64,000 nucleotides of DNA from Ephydatia muelleri. Taxonomy: Eukaryota > Porifera > Demospongiae > Spongillida > Spongillidae. The notes beneath the pieces were generated by a model. It searched no databases, was not told the DNA's origin, and saw only the letters and a list, made by a program, of their open reading frames with translations. The DNA lies in the NCBI GenBank assembly GCA_013339895.1, contig JABACO010000008.1, positions 5,658,354 through 5,722,353 of the forward strand. Direction: 5' to 3'. The position numbers were made by a program, and so were the translations under genes. Positions within the stretch are counted from its first letter, which is position 1. Each line of letters begins with the position of its first letter. Below are positions 32,601 to 42,206 of the stretch, piece after piece.

Positions 32601-32874
32601 AGAAAAAGTGTTCAATGCATTTACTCATATTGTCCTTCCACTTCATCATGGCTATCGTCATTATTGCATGCCTGTTTTCTCTGACAAAAAAGAGATTGGA
32701 TTCTTGGTCATGGATGTGCGCATGCTGTCTGAAGCAGAAGTTGAAGAAGAGAAAAGTGCTTCTTCTGGATGGGAACATTCCAGCAATTTACCGCTAGCCT
32801 TAAGGCTTTCAGAATATGCTAATAAAAAGCTGTTTGTACTTTGCAGCACTAATGAAGCAAACACTTCTAAATAA
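26688..32874 (+). CDS. Hint-domain protein, two coding exons, in-frame TGA inside the Hint domain
   Basis: Exon 1 (26,688-26,700) is ATGGAACTTCAAG followed by GTAAGG. Exon 2 begins at 30,608 after TACCTGCAG and its frame needs exactly the one leftover base, so both are phase 1. Together they give about 759 codons. Residues ~1-290 are an unrecognised, mostly helical region. A Hint (hedgehog/intein-type autoprocessing) domain starts near residue 292 with the nucleophile-bearing block 'SSCFSSRTKVLMANG' and 'IKVGDHV', and its block B 'TATHPF' (TxxH) is at 31,648-31,665. Between them, at codon ~350 (31,642-31,644), lies an in-frame TGA; the frame is otherwise open to TAA at 32,872. The C-terminal ~330 residues are unrecognised. 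Hint domains self-cleave; this protein as written would stop before TxxH. TGA could be a nonsense mutation, an assembly error or a recoded codon. The intron contains a complete LINE ORF. Confidence 0.75.
27313..30138 (+). CDS. LINE-type ORF2: AP endonuclease + reverse transcriptase, intact
   Basis: Uninterrupted 941-codon frame. Residues ~1-230 are an APE-type endonuclease ('VTETWL', 'GGVAIFV', 'GDFNYPHINW', then 'CDHSAVDF' with the catalytic D..H). Residues ~430-700 are the reverse transcriptase with 'FKKGARQLPSNYHPVSM', 'QHGFLPKRST', 'AVYIDFAKAFDSVSH', 'GVPQGSVLGPLLFLIYIN' and the 'FADDTKIY' active site. A helical C-terminal part follows. This order is that of the CR1/L2/Jockey-like LINEs. 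No ORF1, RNase H domain or 3' zinc knuckle is seen. The absence of any stop suggests a young insertion. It lies within the intron of the Hint gene in the same direction. Confidence 0.9.
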   Translation: MPDPPLHHEASSGFLHCKLFNARSLCNKLTTLYMLLNSAKYDIIFVTETWLHSDFPDSLLLPNYVYNIFRKDRGGGYGGVAIFVKNSLKAVFVDLDPVFLSLECIVLDLLVSGCPCIRCVCIYNPPSLAYDVGHTACICSLLNTYTKGCVFYVGDFNYPHINWKIPSRHGSIAQNNFVTCTLQNGLTQVVDCPTHGPNCIDLVFASNPCLIHDLAVVEPFSSTCDHSAVDFSILCPGIPKPNHSPCFRDFRHADYPSLISYLSGVDWLLLYNTSLNADEFWTKISQVLEYSVSQFVPLSRIHPRKSSVPKHIRSLLLKKKYWYPKNKLIYRQYAKQYDDAVKSYYSLRELDIAKSKNISRFYAYANSKLNNSVGIPPLLSDDGTLAIEDCDKCELLNKYFVSVFTKDNGKPQHFPLRIQSTKSLNIISFTYDKVLRSLRNLPNKCSKTPDGFPAFFLKSIAPAIAFPLSCLFTMSMESSILPAVWKVGYVCPIFKKGARQLPSNYHPVSMTSICCKVMESIISESMVHFLRVNGLLSKDQHGFLPKRSTCTQLLVTLNEMSLLSDAKMQVDAVYIDFAKAFDSVSHQKLLLKLESYGFHSHLLAWIKSFLSNRYQHVYIGSNLSTPLPVISGVPQGSVLGPLLFLIYINDLPDCLSSPVKAKIFADDTKIYFHHSTGDTSPFVSSLSAFCDWASNWQLSIAFQKCNVISFGKQISDTSYSLCGITLEQVSYIRDLGVYVSSDFKPGIHCSSITAKAYSRCSLLLKGFHTSDVSILLRVFKTYVRPLLEFNTPVWNPWLFKDIEHIEGVQRYFTREIYKRARLPRMDYASRLANLNLSSLEYRRIYFDLTMCYKIVNKLLDIDAAEMFTVISNVHSTRGNSYRLQSVTIPRHDFRLYFFSSRVVPIWNSLPQHVVSAKNIITFMCRLRTVDLSPFCKLYPFK
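30211..30240 (+). repeat. (ATT)n 3' tail of the LINE
   Basis: About ten ATT units directly after the short 3' UTR mark the 3' end of the LINE insertion. Confidence 0.8.
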
Positions 32875-32875
32875 A
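32870..32875 (+). terminator. Poly(A) signal overlapping the Hint-gene stop codon
   Basis: AATAAA at 32,870-32,875 contains the TAA stop (32,872-32,874). Further AATAAA-like words occur near 32,991, so this may not be the signal that is used. Confidence 0.4.
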
Positions 32876-34514
32876 GCTGTGATAGATTGTTCATATATGT
32901 AGACATTGCACAAGAGCTCATGAAATTCACTGTAACGCATTTTCATGTTGGCTATACGTGCATGTACATGTTATATTTTAATTGCGTGATGAATAAATTT
33001 ACATCAACAAATGTTCAGTGCAAATTTATCGGCAACAATTAACTAAATCATGATCACTTTCAATTTTAGAACAATGTACTTACCATGTAGGGAAAAATGA
33101 CCATCTGCAGTGGAATCTGTTGAGATACTGCATGATAAAGGACTGCTGTCATCGGGATATGTGCACGCAGGATTAACATCTTTGGACGCAGGAGAATCTG
33201 AACCATTATATATACCTGAAGTTACTTGTTGCCTGTAAACATTTAAATGACTACCAGTTGCACTGATAACTGTACCATTGTGACAACTTAAATCATGCAC
33301 CCCTTGTGACCTAACTCGAGTTATTGTGAAGGGTGCCACATATCTTAAACTAAGCTTCCCTCCTTTTGGCTTTTTACAAGTGAAATCCTTCTTCAAAACA
33401 AGTTGTCCAATACAAAAATTAGATGCCTTGGCATGTTTCTTTTCATACTGTTTTTTATACTTATTTTGAGCAACTTTGATGTTCATTGCTACTTGCTGTA
33501 ATGTATTTATATGCTGCTTCAATTTTGCTTCATGATCTGGCCCTTTCATTTCAAGGTAATGCTTTTAGAGGTCCTCAATTGACTTAGACTGCATTTCTAT
33601 ATCAATTGGAAGGTTTGGCTGTCAATCAAACATAAGAAAAAAGGGATTATGCTTTTTTAGCCTCTTGCCTTGATGTGTTATAGGCAAACACACATATCAA
33701 TGTAATGACGCCATTGATGAAACATATTGTTTTGCAATGTTTGATTGTAGTGTTCATCAAGACGATTTGCCTACACATTAAAGTTTGGCATACGTCATTA
33801 TATGCCCAAATAAGGTTCATAAAGTACGCGTGTACTAAGCACCCTATGAACATAATGACAAGCTGGTACTTTCATTTTTCAACTCAAGTCACACAACGAT
33901 TTCTTTACTAAAATATGTTCTGGTTTTGCTTTGCTACCACACGCTTCATTACTAGTGATGTTTGATAAGTTACCTGGTTCGGGAGCTTAGTACACGTACA
34001 TTACGGTATTGGCATGAACACAATATGCATGCAATAAAACATCCATCAAAAATAATCTAGTACCATCATTTAAAAGTTAGATCAAAATAATGCATCACAA
34101 ATTGTTAAGCATATAAATGCTATAACATTTCATGCATGCATATCATCTAATGCAAAATATGATGTAATTAAAGAGCAAACACAACCTACAGGAAAACTTG
34201 TGCTATCATTCTAATGCATGTTAAATCTTGTGTACCAACCTGGGAATGAGAAGGAAGAATGAACCGTCTTTTTATCTTAAGCCTTATGCATTTCTCATCA
34301 TTTAGTTTGTTGTCAAATTTTCTACCATTGTTTGACACCACAACACGCGGAAGACCCATGCGCATGAAAATCTGAAATGTATGCAATGCTGTAATTAATA
34401 TGCCAATTTACATTATGTACTAGCCTTAAAAAGTGCAGTTGAAACTGTGATATCGTTGTTGTTGATAGTAGGAATGGCCTCTACCCATTTAGTGAAGTAG
34501 TCACTATCAGTTAA

Positions 34515-35282
34515 CCGATTATACGCGGAATTATAAATATATATTTTATATTCTTCACGCAAGGGTGGAATATTTATTGAAATAATTTTAGCTATGTTTT
34601 TGTCATCTTGTGAGGGTTCGTGTTGCAGCTGTTGTGATCGACGCGAAGGCTCTTGAGCCAGATATTATTATTAGAACTGTCTCTACTTGAGGTATACATG
34701 TACATGTATAGCTGGTAGACATGCATAGTTGCATGCTGAGTGGACTTTGTGTGTGTTTCCATGCATGGTTGTATGTTAAGTGTACTTTGCGATGTGTTGG
34801 TAGTCGTGGTTGTACTCTGTGTATACTTAGTGATGTGTTGGTAGCCATGTACTGCATGCGCGCTGAGTGTGCAGTGTATACGCTGCAGGTTCGAAGACCT
34901 TATCATGCACTGCATGTGACCCTCCCCTACATGCACTGCATGTGACCCTCCCTATCATGCACTGCATGTGACCCTCCCCTATCATGCACTGCATGTGACC
35001 CTCCCCTATCATGCACTGCATGTGACCCTCCCCTATCATGCACTGCATGTGACTCTCCCCTATCATGCACTGCATGTGACCCTCCCCTACATGCATGAAG
35101 ATTGTAAGATAGCAACAACTGTATTTCTCTTTTGCGCAGACCATGTTCATAACAAATCAGTTGTTTACGATCATCGTGGCTACATGGCGATATCGTGCAG
35201 TACTAGGTGCTATAGGGTCAGGGCTGTAGACACATTTCACTCACCGCGAAAGCACATTTGCGCCCATACCGCATATAATCGG
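34515..35282. mobile_element. 768-bp TTAA-flanked MITE (piggyBac-type target site)
   Basis: Bounded by TTAA at 34,511-34,514 and 35,283-35,286. The ends CCGATTATACGCGG and (reverse complement of the right end) CCGATTATATGCGG match at 13 of 14 positions. Removing the element plus one TTAA brings the flanking integrase reading frame back into register. It has no transposase ORF and carries a 27-bp tandem array. The TTAA target and TIRs are those of the piggyBac superfamily; the assignment is by target site only. Confidence 0.85.
34902..35092. repeat. 27-bp tandem array inside the TTAA element
   Basis: About seven units of TATCATGCACTGCATGTGAC plus CCTCCCC, nearly identical, with two shortened units at the left and right ends. 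Each unit includes the near-palindrome CATGCACTGCATG. The ORFs on both strands here are repeat artefacts. Confidence 0.85.
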
Positions 35283-35440
35283 TTAAGATGTAATTGCTGC
35301 CATCCTCAGCTTCGGGGCTTATAGGGCCAATAAAGTCTATGCCAAGCATGTGCCAAGAGGCTGTGACTGAAATGGGGATGTAAATTCAGGGGTTCCAGTT
35401 GTTAGCTTATGATTCATCCTTTGGCACACATTGCAATTTG

Positions 35441-36439
35441 ATATCTAAAGTGATATAGAACACAAATATGTATCTATTATGCATGCACATTTTTTAATAC
35501 AGAACAATACCAATCAGATTAACGACATCTTGGACCATCCCTTGCCACATAAAGCGCTCTTAATTCGGAAATGGTTCTGCTTTCCCCATGTGGCCAGATG
35601 TGCACGGGGTCAATGTGGCAATTTGCGCTGCTCTGAATGTACCGAGGAAAATCTTCTCCCTATATCAGTAGATTTAGAAAAGAAGTACATGTAATATATA
35701 TTATGGAATTCAAGTGCCGAAACGACCAATACTTGCCATACCCTTATATTACTTTTTGACCTGTAAAATAGCTCTCCATTATTCGACACCGAAAACCTTA
35801 GGGCTTCGCTTTTTGTCCCTTGAACCTCCATCACCATATTTGCCCCTGACAAGATATAAGTACACTTCGCCAACAAGATCCTCAACGTCTGAAGTTCCTT
35901 CTATCCGAACAGCTTTCAAATAACACTTTGATTGAACACGTGGGGTGCACGTAGACACAAGCAAAGACAAGGATCAAAATTTTCAGACCAGGTCCAAATC
36001 TTTTGGCCGCGAGGACTGATTTTACTTGAAAATTTTGGTACTAGGACCAAACTTTTTGGCGATCAAATTTTCAGTGACGGTCAGCAGCTGGTGTATGGCC
36101 TTGAATATGTAGTCTTATAATCTTAACGGCAAGGGTGCTGTAGGTGCTGAATAAAGCGAATCGTAAATGAGTATATTTCCGGTATGCTTTAATTTTCTAA
36201 TTATCTAACAGCCTTGAACAGTCAGCGCAGCTAGCAGCTGGTAGGAGCAATGATTAAATTCATCATGATGAGTGTGCATTGAATATTAGTTAAAGCCGAT
36301 TCATAGATGTACATGTACGAGCACCTCAATTGGGCGTAGTCACTACTCTTAGCGTCTCTTTGATGCCATCGATCAAAAGGGGTACTACCTGGTAAGTAGA
36401 TTGTGATGTACAGTTATGCAGTATGGAGAGAGGATACAA
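35441..36439. other. Gene-free stretch, nothing recognised
   Basis: Short ORFs only, without domains. It could contain upstream exons of the integrase-type gene, but no convincing splice borders or motifs were found. Confidence 0.3.
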
Positions 36440-36514
36440 CGAGCGAGAGTGACAGGGGAGAGCGAGAGCGAGAGAGAACGAACGAGAGAGCGAGCATGAG
36501 TGAGAGAGAGAGCT

Positions 36515-36604
<90 letters not shown>

Positions 36605-36625
36605 GAGGAGAGAGAAAGAGAAGAT
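36440..36625. repeat. (GA)n microsatellite
   Basis: Imperfect GAGCGA leading into a nearly pure (GA)n run of about 80 bp (to about 36,593) and a short poly-G. Confidence 0.9.
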
Positions 36626-36961
36626 GTTGCTTATACTGATCGATGTAGAGCATCAGATATCTCATATATATGTGCACTCCAGGGAAAAGACACTCCCCAA
36701 GCACATGTACTATAGTGAATTTATACACTTACAAAACCACCCCTATCTTGGCACACCAAACTAAACTAGCAACTCAATACTATTAGTTACGAACTGATCA
36801 ACCCAAACTGCACGGGTTTCCTCCTTTCAAATGATCTTTTTAATTAGTTGCACGGGTGTCCGATAAATTAAATAATCACTTGCTAATCTATAACTTTAAA
36901 AATGCTTGCTTAAATTATGCCCTCATATATGGCTTTAATAATACTACACGAATAAATATAC

Positions 36962-37247
36962 GAGATCGTTTCCGCGAAAAGGAACATACACTGTATCGCA
37001 TACACTGTACATTAAAAATTTCCAGTACGCGCAATAGAAAGGTACATGTAACTCTTGCGTTACTTAGGATGTATGGCTAATTAAATAATTATAATTCAGA
37101 GCCTTACAGCTCCATGACAGATAATCCGCGATTCTCTTTGCGTAAGAAGCAATGTGTAGAGGACATTTCAGACTTCTAGAATATAAATTTAAACAAATGA
37201 AATCTTGAAAAAACATGCTTTAGGTCACTTTTCGCGGAAACGATCTC
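36962..37247. mobile_element. 286-bp MITE with long terminal inverted repeats
   Basis: Left end GAGATCGTTTCCGCGAAAAG; the right end is its reverse complement (positions 37,228-37,247). TA lies directly outside or one base away on both sides, as for Tc1/mariner-type MITEs (tentative). Related copies: 9,709-9,840 and 23,935-24,160. Confidence 0.8.
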
Positions 37248-37487
37248 ATAATTATATGTTATATTTTTTCCTAACATGCCTGTAGAAGTTAGTAATTTGG
37301 AACGGTCTTAAAATTTGCTTCTCCTCCTCCCCCTCCCCACCCAAATGATGTATCAAGCTAGTTTAAAGGAGATATTTGAAATGCTGCTGAAATCATTGTA
37401 CAACATATTTATTCTATGTGCATGACTTACTTTAACTAATTTACACAACTAACATTATAATTATTTTTCATACATTCTGTTGCAGCC

Positions 37488-39846
37488 ATGTACATGTTTT
37501 GTGAAATGTTGCTGCGGCTCTATCTTGCATTCTGTACTCTCTCTCTACCATTGTGTACAAGTCAAAATATTCTAACGTATTTTGTCACTCCAAATACGTC
37601 CACCGAATGTCCTGGGGATCCATGCTACAATTTGACGACTTACTCACAAAATCCGGTCCTATTCCACGTTTATATTTTTGCCAGGAGTACACTATCTTGA
37701 TAGCGATAGCCCCGTTGTATTTCAAGATCTGGTGAATCTTCAGCTGAAGGCATCCGATGATTGCAGTTTGACGCCCAGAGCGATTTCCACCCTTGTCCAC
37801 CGATATGGCTTTGATCCGTATGCAAGTGATGAAAACATATTTTTTTACGAGTCTTCCGTCCAAATCGTATGTAACAGCCCGTCTGGATTGGCCTTCGTTA
37901 ATGTCTCCAACCTCAGCTTACGTAATCTGACTATACTAAACTGTGGTTCAACGTTTAATTTGAGCCTTGAGCAAAATTGCAGCGTTTATATGCAAGATGT
38001 CACCAACCTTATTATGGACGGAGTCTCCATTCAGAACGGAACAGGGTACGGGCTAATGGGCGTCAATGTTTTGGGAGACTCAGCAGTCACGGGGTCTTCT
38101 TTCGTGGGCAACAATCAATTCATAAAGAATACCATACAAAGGACCTCAAAGGACGGATATCAGTGCGAGGGTAAAGGCACGTATTATGTCAATAACATAT
38201 CTCTACCTCTTTTTGGCGGAAACGCTTACTTCATGTACAGAAATCAACGTCCACTTACTTCTGTCACAAACAGATTATCGTTTTCGTCGTGTCTATTCAC
38301 TCTCGGTGTGGATGGCTCCTTATTCTACAGAGACGGCCCCGGCGGGACAGGGTTAACTATTCGTATGGGCCAATATAACTACAATTTGAGTGCCAACATC
38401 AGTGACAGCAGCTTCTACAGAAACCAAGCAAATTATGGAGCAAACCTATACCTCATATTATTTGGCCTGACAAGTGACGTCATCATTACGAACGTGCACA
38501 GTTCGAAGGGAATCGGATACGGTAGCGGCATTACTGTATTTGGGGGCAATGAGCTGCAATTCGATAAATCTCCGATCTTTATCGTCAGCAACTCAACATT
38601 TGAATGCAATACTGATTTTGGAGGAGTACCGGTGATCTTCGGTACCGACGCTTCCATTACCCGCACAACTTTCAATTCTTCAGGACTAGTTGTTTTTTCG
38701 AACATAAACGAGTTTGAGCAATGCAATTTTATCAATTCTCCGGTTCAAACCTACGAAGGATTTACATTTTATACCAACTGCAAGTTTTGGAATTCAAAAA
38801 GTTACTATACTGATTCATCGGTTTCTTTTTATTCTGGGTGTGACCTCGTATACTCTCCAAGCACGGTCAACTATGGAATCTCTAGCTACAGTAACTGCGT
38901 GTTAAACTATTCCAGCATCGATGCATTGTTTTCAGTCATTTCTGTGAGCGGGAGTTTCAGTTGTAGCCACAACTCGAGACAACAAAATGGAGGGTGCGTA
39001 TTGTTGTACACCTCGACGATCGTCTTCAATCCGGGAGCAAATGTGACCTTTCGTAACAACACCGCCATCAATGGCGGAGCGATCTACATGAGCGGGGCGT
39101 CGTTTCTTAACTACACTTCACCGCTGAACACTACGGTGTCATTTGTGCACAACACAGCATACATTTTCGGAGGAGCCATTTATGTCGACGAGGCGTATTA
39201 CAGCAACGACGGTTCCTATCTGTACTGCTTCTACCAGTTCAGCCCAACGGCTAATCCCGGTCCTACTTTTTTCCCGCCCCCACCGGTAGAATACAGCCAA
39301 TTAACAGCCGTCGCGTACGTTGAGGGCAACGTGGCTGGTGATGCTGGTAGCGTGCTCTACGGAGGAGTGGCTTATTGTTTACAGTACCAATCGAACTTAC
39401 CGACTAGAGTTAGCGACTACATAAAGGCTGGTCCGCAAGTGGATCCCACAACCTTAATCTCCTCGGATCCGCTGTACGTTTGCCAATGCAATGACATGCA
39501 GTACAAACGCACCTGCCATCTCCTGCTCCGATACAGTGATTCAGAAGTACGTGTACCCAGGTGAAACAGTGAAGTTGCAGCTTGCATCTGCAGATAAAAG
39601 CAATTCCATAACCCCCGGGTTGGTGCTGATTTACGAGAACACCACAGTCGCTGGCATAGTCTTCATTTCTGTCGTTAGAACGTCAGCGGGGTTGTGATAG
39701 CTACACCATCGATATCCCTGTCACCAGTGGCGGATACAGGAATAAGGCAATGGGGGGGGCGGTTATATTGGAGGGGCGGCATATTTCAGAGGCGTAGGAA
39801 CCTATTTAAGATTGGGGGGGGGGGGCCGACTTTGTAAAATTATTAA

Positions 39847-39880
<34 letters not shown>

Positions 39881-42161
39881 GTGCAGTCCCTTACGACGGG
39901 TGGGGGGGGGGGGGGGGGGTTGCAGTCCGCTTACGACGGGGGGGGGTGCAGTCCCTTACGACAGGGGGGGGGTGCAGTCCGCTTACGACGGGGGGGGGGG
40001 GTGCAGTCCGCTTACGACGGGGGGGGGGGGGGGGGTGCAGTCCCTTACGACGGGGGGGCAGTCAACTTTTGGCACACAGAAAAAACGTTTTGCTAACCGT
40101 TACAGTATTACAGAGCGCGCGTAATGAAGTAGACGTAATATGGTGACGTGCGGTTACGGAAAGGGGTAATCAATTATCGTTCAGATATGATAATTCGTAA
40201 TAAACATTAACAAATAACCATAGCTATTTTAATCGTAGTGTTTATGTGTACGTCGTAGTGTGAAGGGGGGCGGCAATTTAATAATAGGGGCGGCATTTTA
40301 TATCGATGGGGGGGGGCGGCCGCCCCCCCCCCAACGCTATGGTAGATCCGCCACTGCCTGTCACATACACGGATCGAAGTCCGATATCCTTTGATAGATA
40401 TTTCGCTACCGAAAGGTCGATCGGAACTAGCTTTCAGAACGCATTTCAGCTGAGCGTGCAGCTGGTGCCTTGTCCCGTTGGTTTTGGCGTTGAAAACGAA
40501 CAGTCACCTTCTTGTGTGTGCGAGCCACTGTTGGTTAGCTACGGTACGAGTTGCAATATCAGTGATCAAACGTTGCTAAAATATGGAAATATGTGGATCG
40601 GTTACGTCACCAATGATACAACTGCCCTTGGAATTATTGACAAATGCCCATACGATTACTGCCAAAACGAATCACGCGTGCCAGTCGCGGACTTCGATTA
40701 CCAATGCGCTTACAATCGTCAGAAGGTGTTATGTGGCCAATGCAGGAGTGGACTGAGCATGACATTCGGAACCTCTCAGTGCGCTAAGTGTTCCCACTAT
40801 TACCTGCTGTTGGTCATTCCGTTTGCCTTGATGGGCGTGGTTCTAGTCGCGACACTCTTTCTTCTTAACCTTACAGTATCCAATGGAACGCTGAGCGGAC
40901 TTATATTTTATGCTAACGTTGTCAGAATCAATGCCACGATTTTTTTTCCCGCTACCGAGAGCAACGGTTTTTCGAAATTCCTTTCTGTGTTCATAGCCTG
41001 GTTGAACCTGGACTTTGGTATCGAGACTTGTTTCTATGATGGAATGGACAGCTACGCTAAGACGTGGCTCCAATTCGCTTTTCCAGTGTACATTTTTGTA
41101 CTGATCGGAGCCATCACTGTTGCTGGAAGGTATTCTTCAAAGATATTGTAACGAGACACTGCAGCAGCCAAAAGAAGTATCTAATTAAAAAGAGAGACAT
41201 GCATATATACACAGGACAAGGTCAAAGTACAGTCCAGCTGGAGCCAGCACAAACACGCATGCGTACATAGATCCAAAAATATATTATGTCATTTGCTACA
41301 ATATCATCTCTTTGCAGATACAATGCGGTCCCATTACTAGCCACTCTGATCCTATTGTCATATTCAAAGATCCTACGTACCACCATAGCAATATTCTCAT
41401 TCGGCGCTATTGACGCGGGTAACGTCACCGTTCCGCGAGTGTGGCTGTACGACGGCAACCTAAGGTTTCTTGAATTCAAGCATGCCATTCTGTTTGCGTT
41501 CGGCATCTTGGTTACGACTGTTCTTATCATTCCCTACACCATTATTCTCCTTCTCATTCCGTGTTTGCAGAACAAATCTCATTGGAGGGTTCTAAGGTGG
41601 GTGAGCAAGTTGAAGCCACTGCTCGACAGCTACGCAGGCCCTTTCAAAGATAGATACCGCTTTTGGTCAGGCGTGCTAATTGGGGTTCGCTTACCGCTGT
41701 CCTTGCTGTTTGCTTTATCATACAGTACGAATGTCCAGCTGCTTGGTATCGTGATTGCCGTCTTTCTCTACTCTTTTTTCCTATGCTCACTAGCTGTTTA
41801 CAAACGTTGGAGTCATTTTGTCCTCGAAGGATACTTCCTTGTGAACTTGATGGCAATTACAGTAACCAAACTCTTCGATCCAAACTCGAACAACCCCATG
41901 GTCGTGTCCGCCATTGTACAGATCGGAGTAGGGTGCGCTTTGGTAGGCTTCATCGCGATTGTTGTCGCACATGTGATCATGGCTGTGAGGCCAATTATGG
42001 GTTACCATAAAAAGAAACTTCCGTATTTTTCGGAAACCAAGCAGAGTGATAATCACGTGCACCTGAAAGATATGTCAAATGGGAATCATCGTGACGTGCA
42101 AGTGACGGAGGAGATGACAGAGTTGAGAGAGTGCCTTTTAATATATACTAATGACACTTAA
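37488..42161 (+). CDS. Membrane protein with PMP-like GGAI repeats, cysteine-rich stalk and about 9 TM segments (disrupted)
   Basis: Begins with a signal peptide (37,488, two bases after an acceptor-like TTGCAG). The ectodomain (to about 39,550) is rich in N-x-S/T sites and has right-handed beta-helix character, with PMP-type repeats 'NNTAINGGAIYMSG' and 'HNTAYIFGGAIYVDE'. It is followed by a cysteine-rich region (40,460-40,800: 'CPVGF', 'SCVCEP', 'CGQCRSGLS', 'CAKC') and then about nine hydrophobic segments up to 41,990, with a short cytoplasmic tail. Exon border: ATA TT|GTAACG at 41,147 joins CAG|A TAC at 41,318, phase 2. AATAAA lies at 42,201. This architecture is a large lineage-specific family in sponges (from general memory). 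Three single-base frameshifts (about 37,665, 39,490 and 39,680) and an hAT-like insertion (39,725-40,356) interrupt it, so this copy is either a pseudogene or affected by sequence errors plus a real insertion. Ligand and role are unknown. Confidence 0.75.
39725..40356. mobile_element. 632-bp hAT-type non-autonomous element in an exon
   Basis: The ends CAGTGGCGGAT and ATCCGCCACTG form an 11-bp terminal inverted repeat, flanked by the exact 8-bp duplication CCTGTCAC (39,717-39,724 and 40,357-40,364). An 8-bp duplication and CAGTGGCGG-type ends are diagnostic of hAT elements. The interior is G-rich: poly-G runs (the longest at 39,848-39,879) alternate with six copies of a 'TGCAGTCC.CTTACGACGG' unit. 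No transposase. Removing it and one duplication leaves the flanking protein frame open across the junction. Confidence 0.9.
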
Positions 42162-42200
42162 AAAATTGTGCATTGCTGTGTCGCACTGCATCATGTTTAA

Positions 42201-42206
42201 AATAAA
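42201..42206 (+). terminator. Poly(A) signal of the PMP-like gene
   Basis: AATAAA 40 bp after the TAA stop at 42,159-42,161, in TTTAAAATAAAGG context. Confidence 0.5.

Larger units (their letters stand above)
33077..35440 (-). pseudogene. Intron-containing integrase-type gene (GIN1/KRBA2-like), decayed
   Basis: Minus strand, in order: a CxxC block (CNVCQ, 35,435); the core start 'WHMLGIDFIGPISP' (about 35,360); then after an insertion 'DYFTKW' (about 34,495); 'IFMRMGLPRVVVSNNGRKFDN' split by an apparent short intron whose acceptor is near 34,375; and a last exon 33,645-33,077 with 'NPFFLMFD', 'VGQLVLKKDF'-type and 'GGKLSLRYVAPFTI' blocks, ending CATG|GTAAGT. These are motifs of an rve integrase with its C-terminal tail. 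Splice-like borders at 34,375 and 33,076 suggest a host-type, intron-bearing integrase gene of the GIN1/KRBA2 kind rather than a plain retrotransposon. Stops near 33,620 and 33,570, a frameshift near 35,365, and a missing catalytic-glutamate exon make it a pseudogene. Confidence 0.65.

Noticed and set aside
34902..35092. Regularly spaced repeats suggestive of a CRISPR-like array
   Set aside because: Units are directly adjacent without unique spacers, in eukaryotic DNA inside a MITE; a plain minisatellite.
34592..35324. ORFs with repeated 'MQCMIGEGH' or 'LPYHALHVT' words
   Set aside because: 27-bp tandem repeat inside the TTAA element, open on both strands by composition.
39812..40146. Glycine-rich ORFs in the poly-G region
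   Set aside because: They lie inside the hAT-type element and result from poly-G runs.
40843..42062. Minus-strand ORFs and a 115-codon ORF at 41,663-42,010
   Set aside because: Shadows of the plus-strand multi-TM exons, which have clear membrane segments and matching splice phases.
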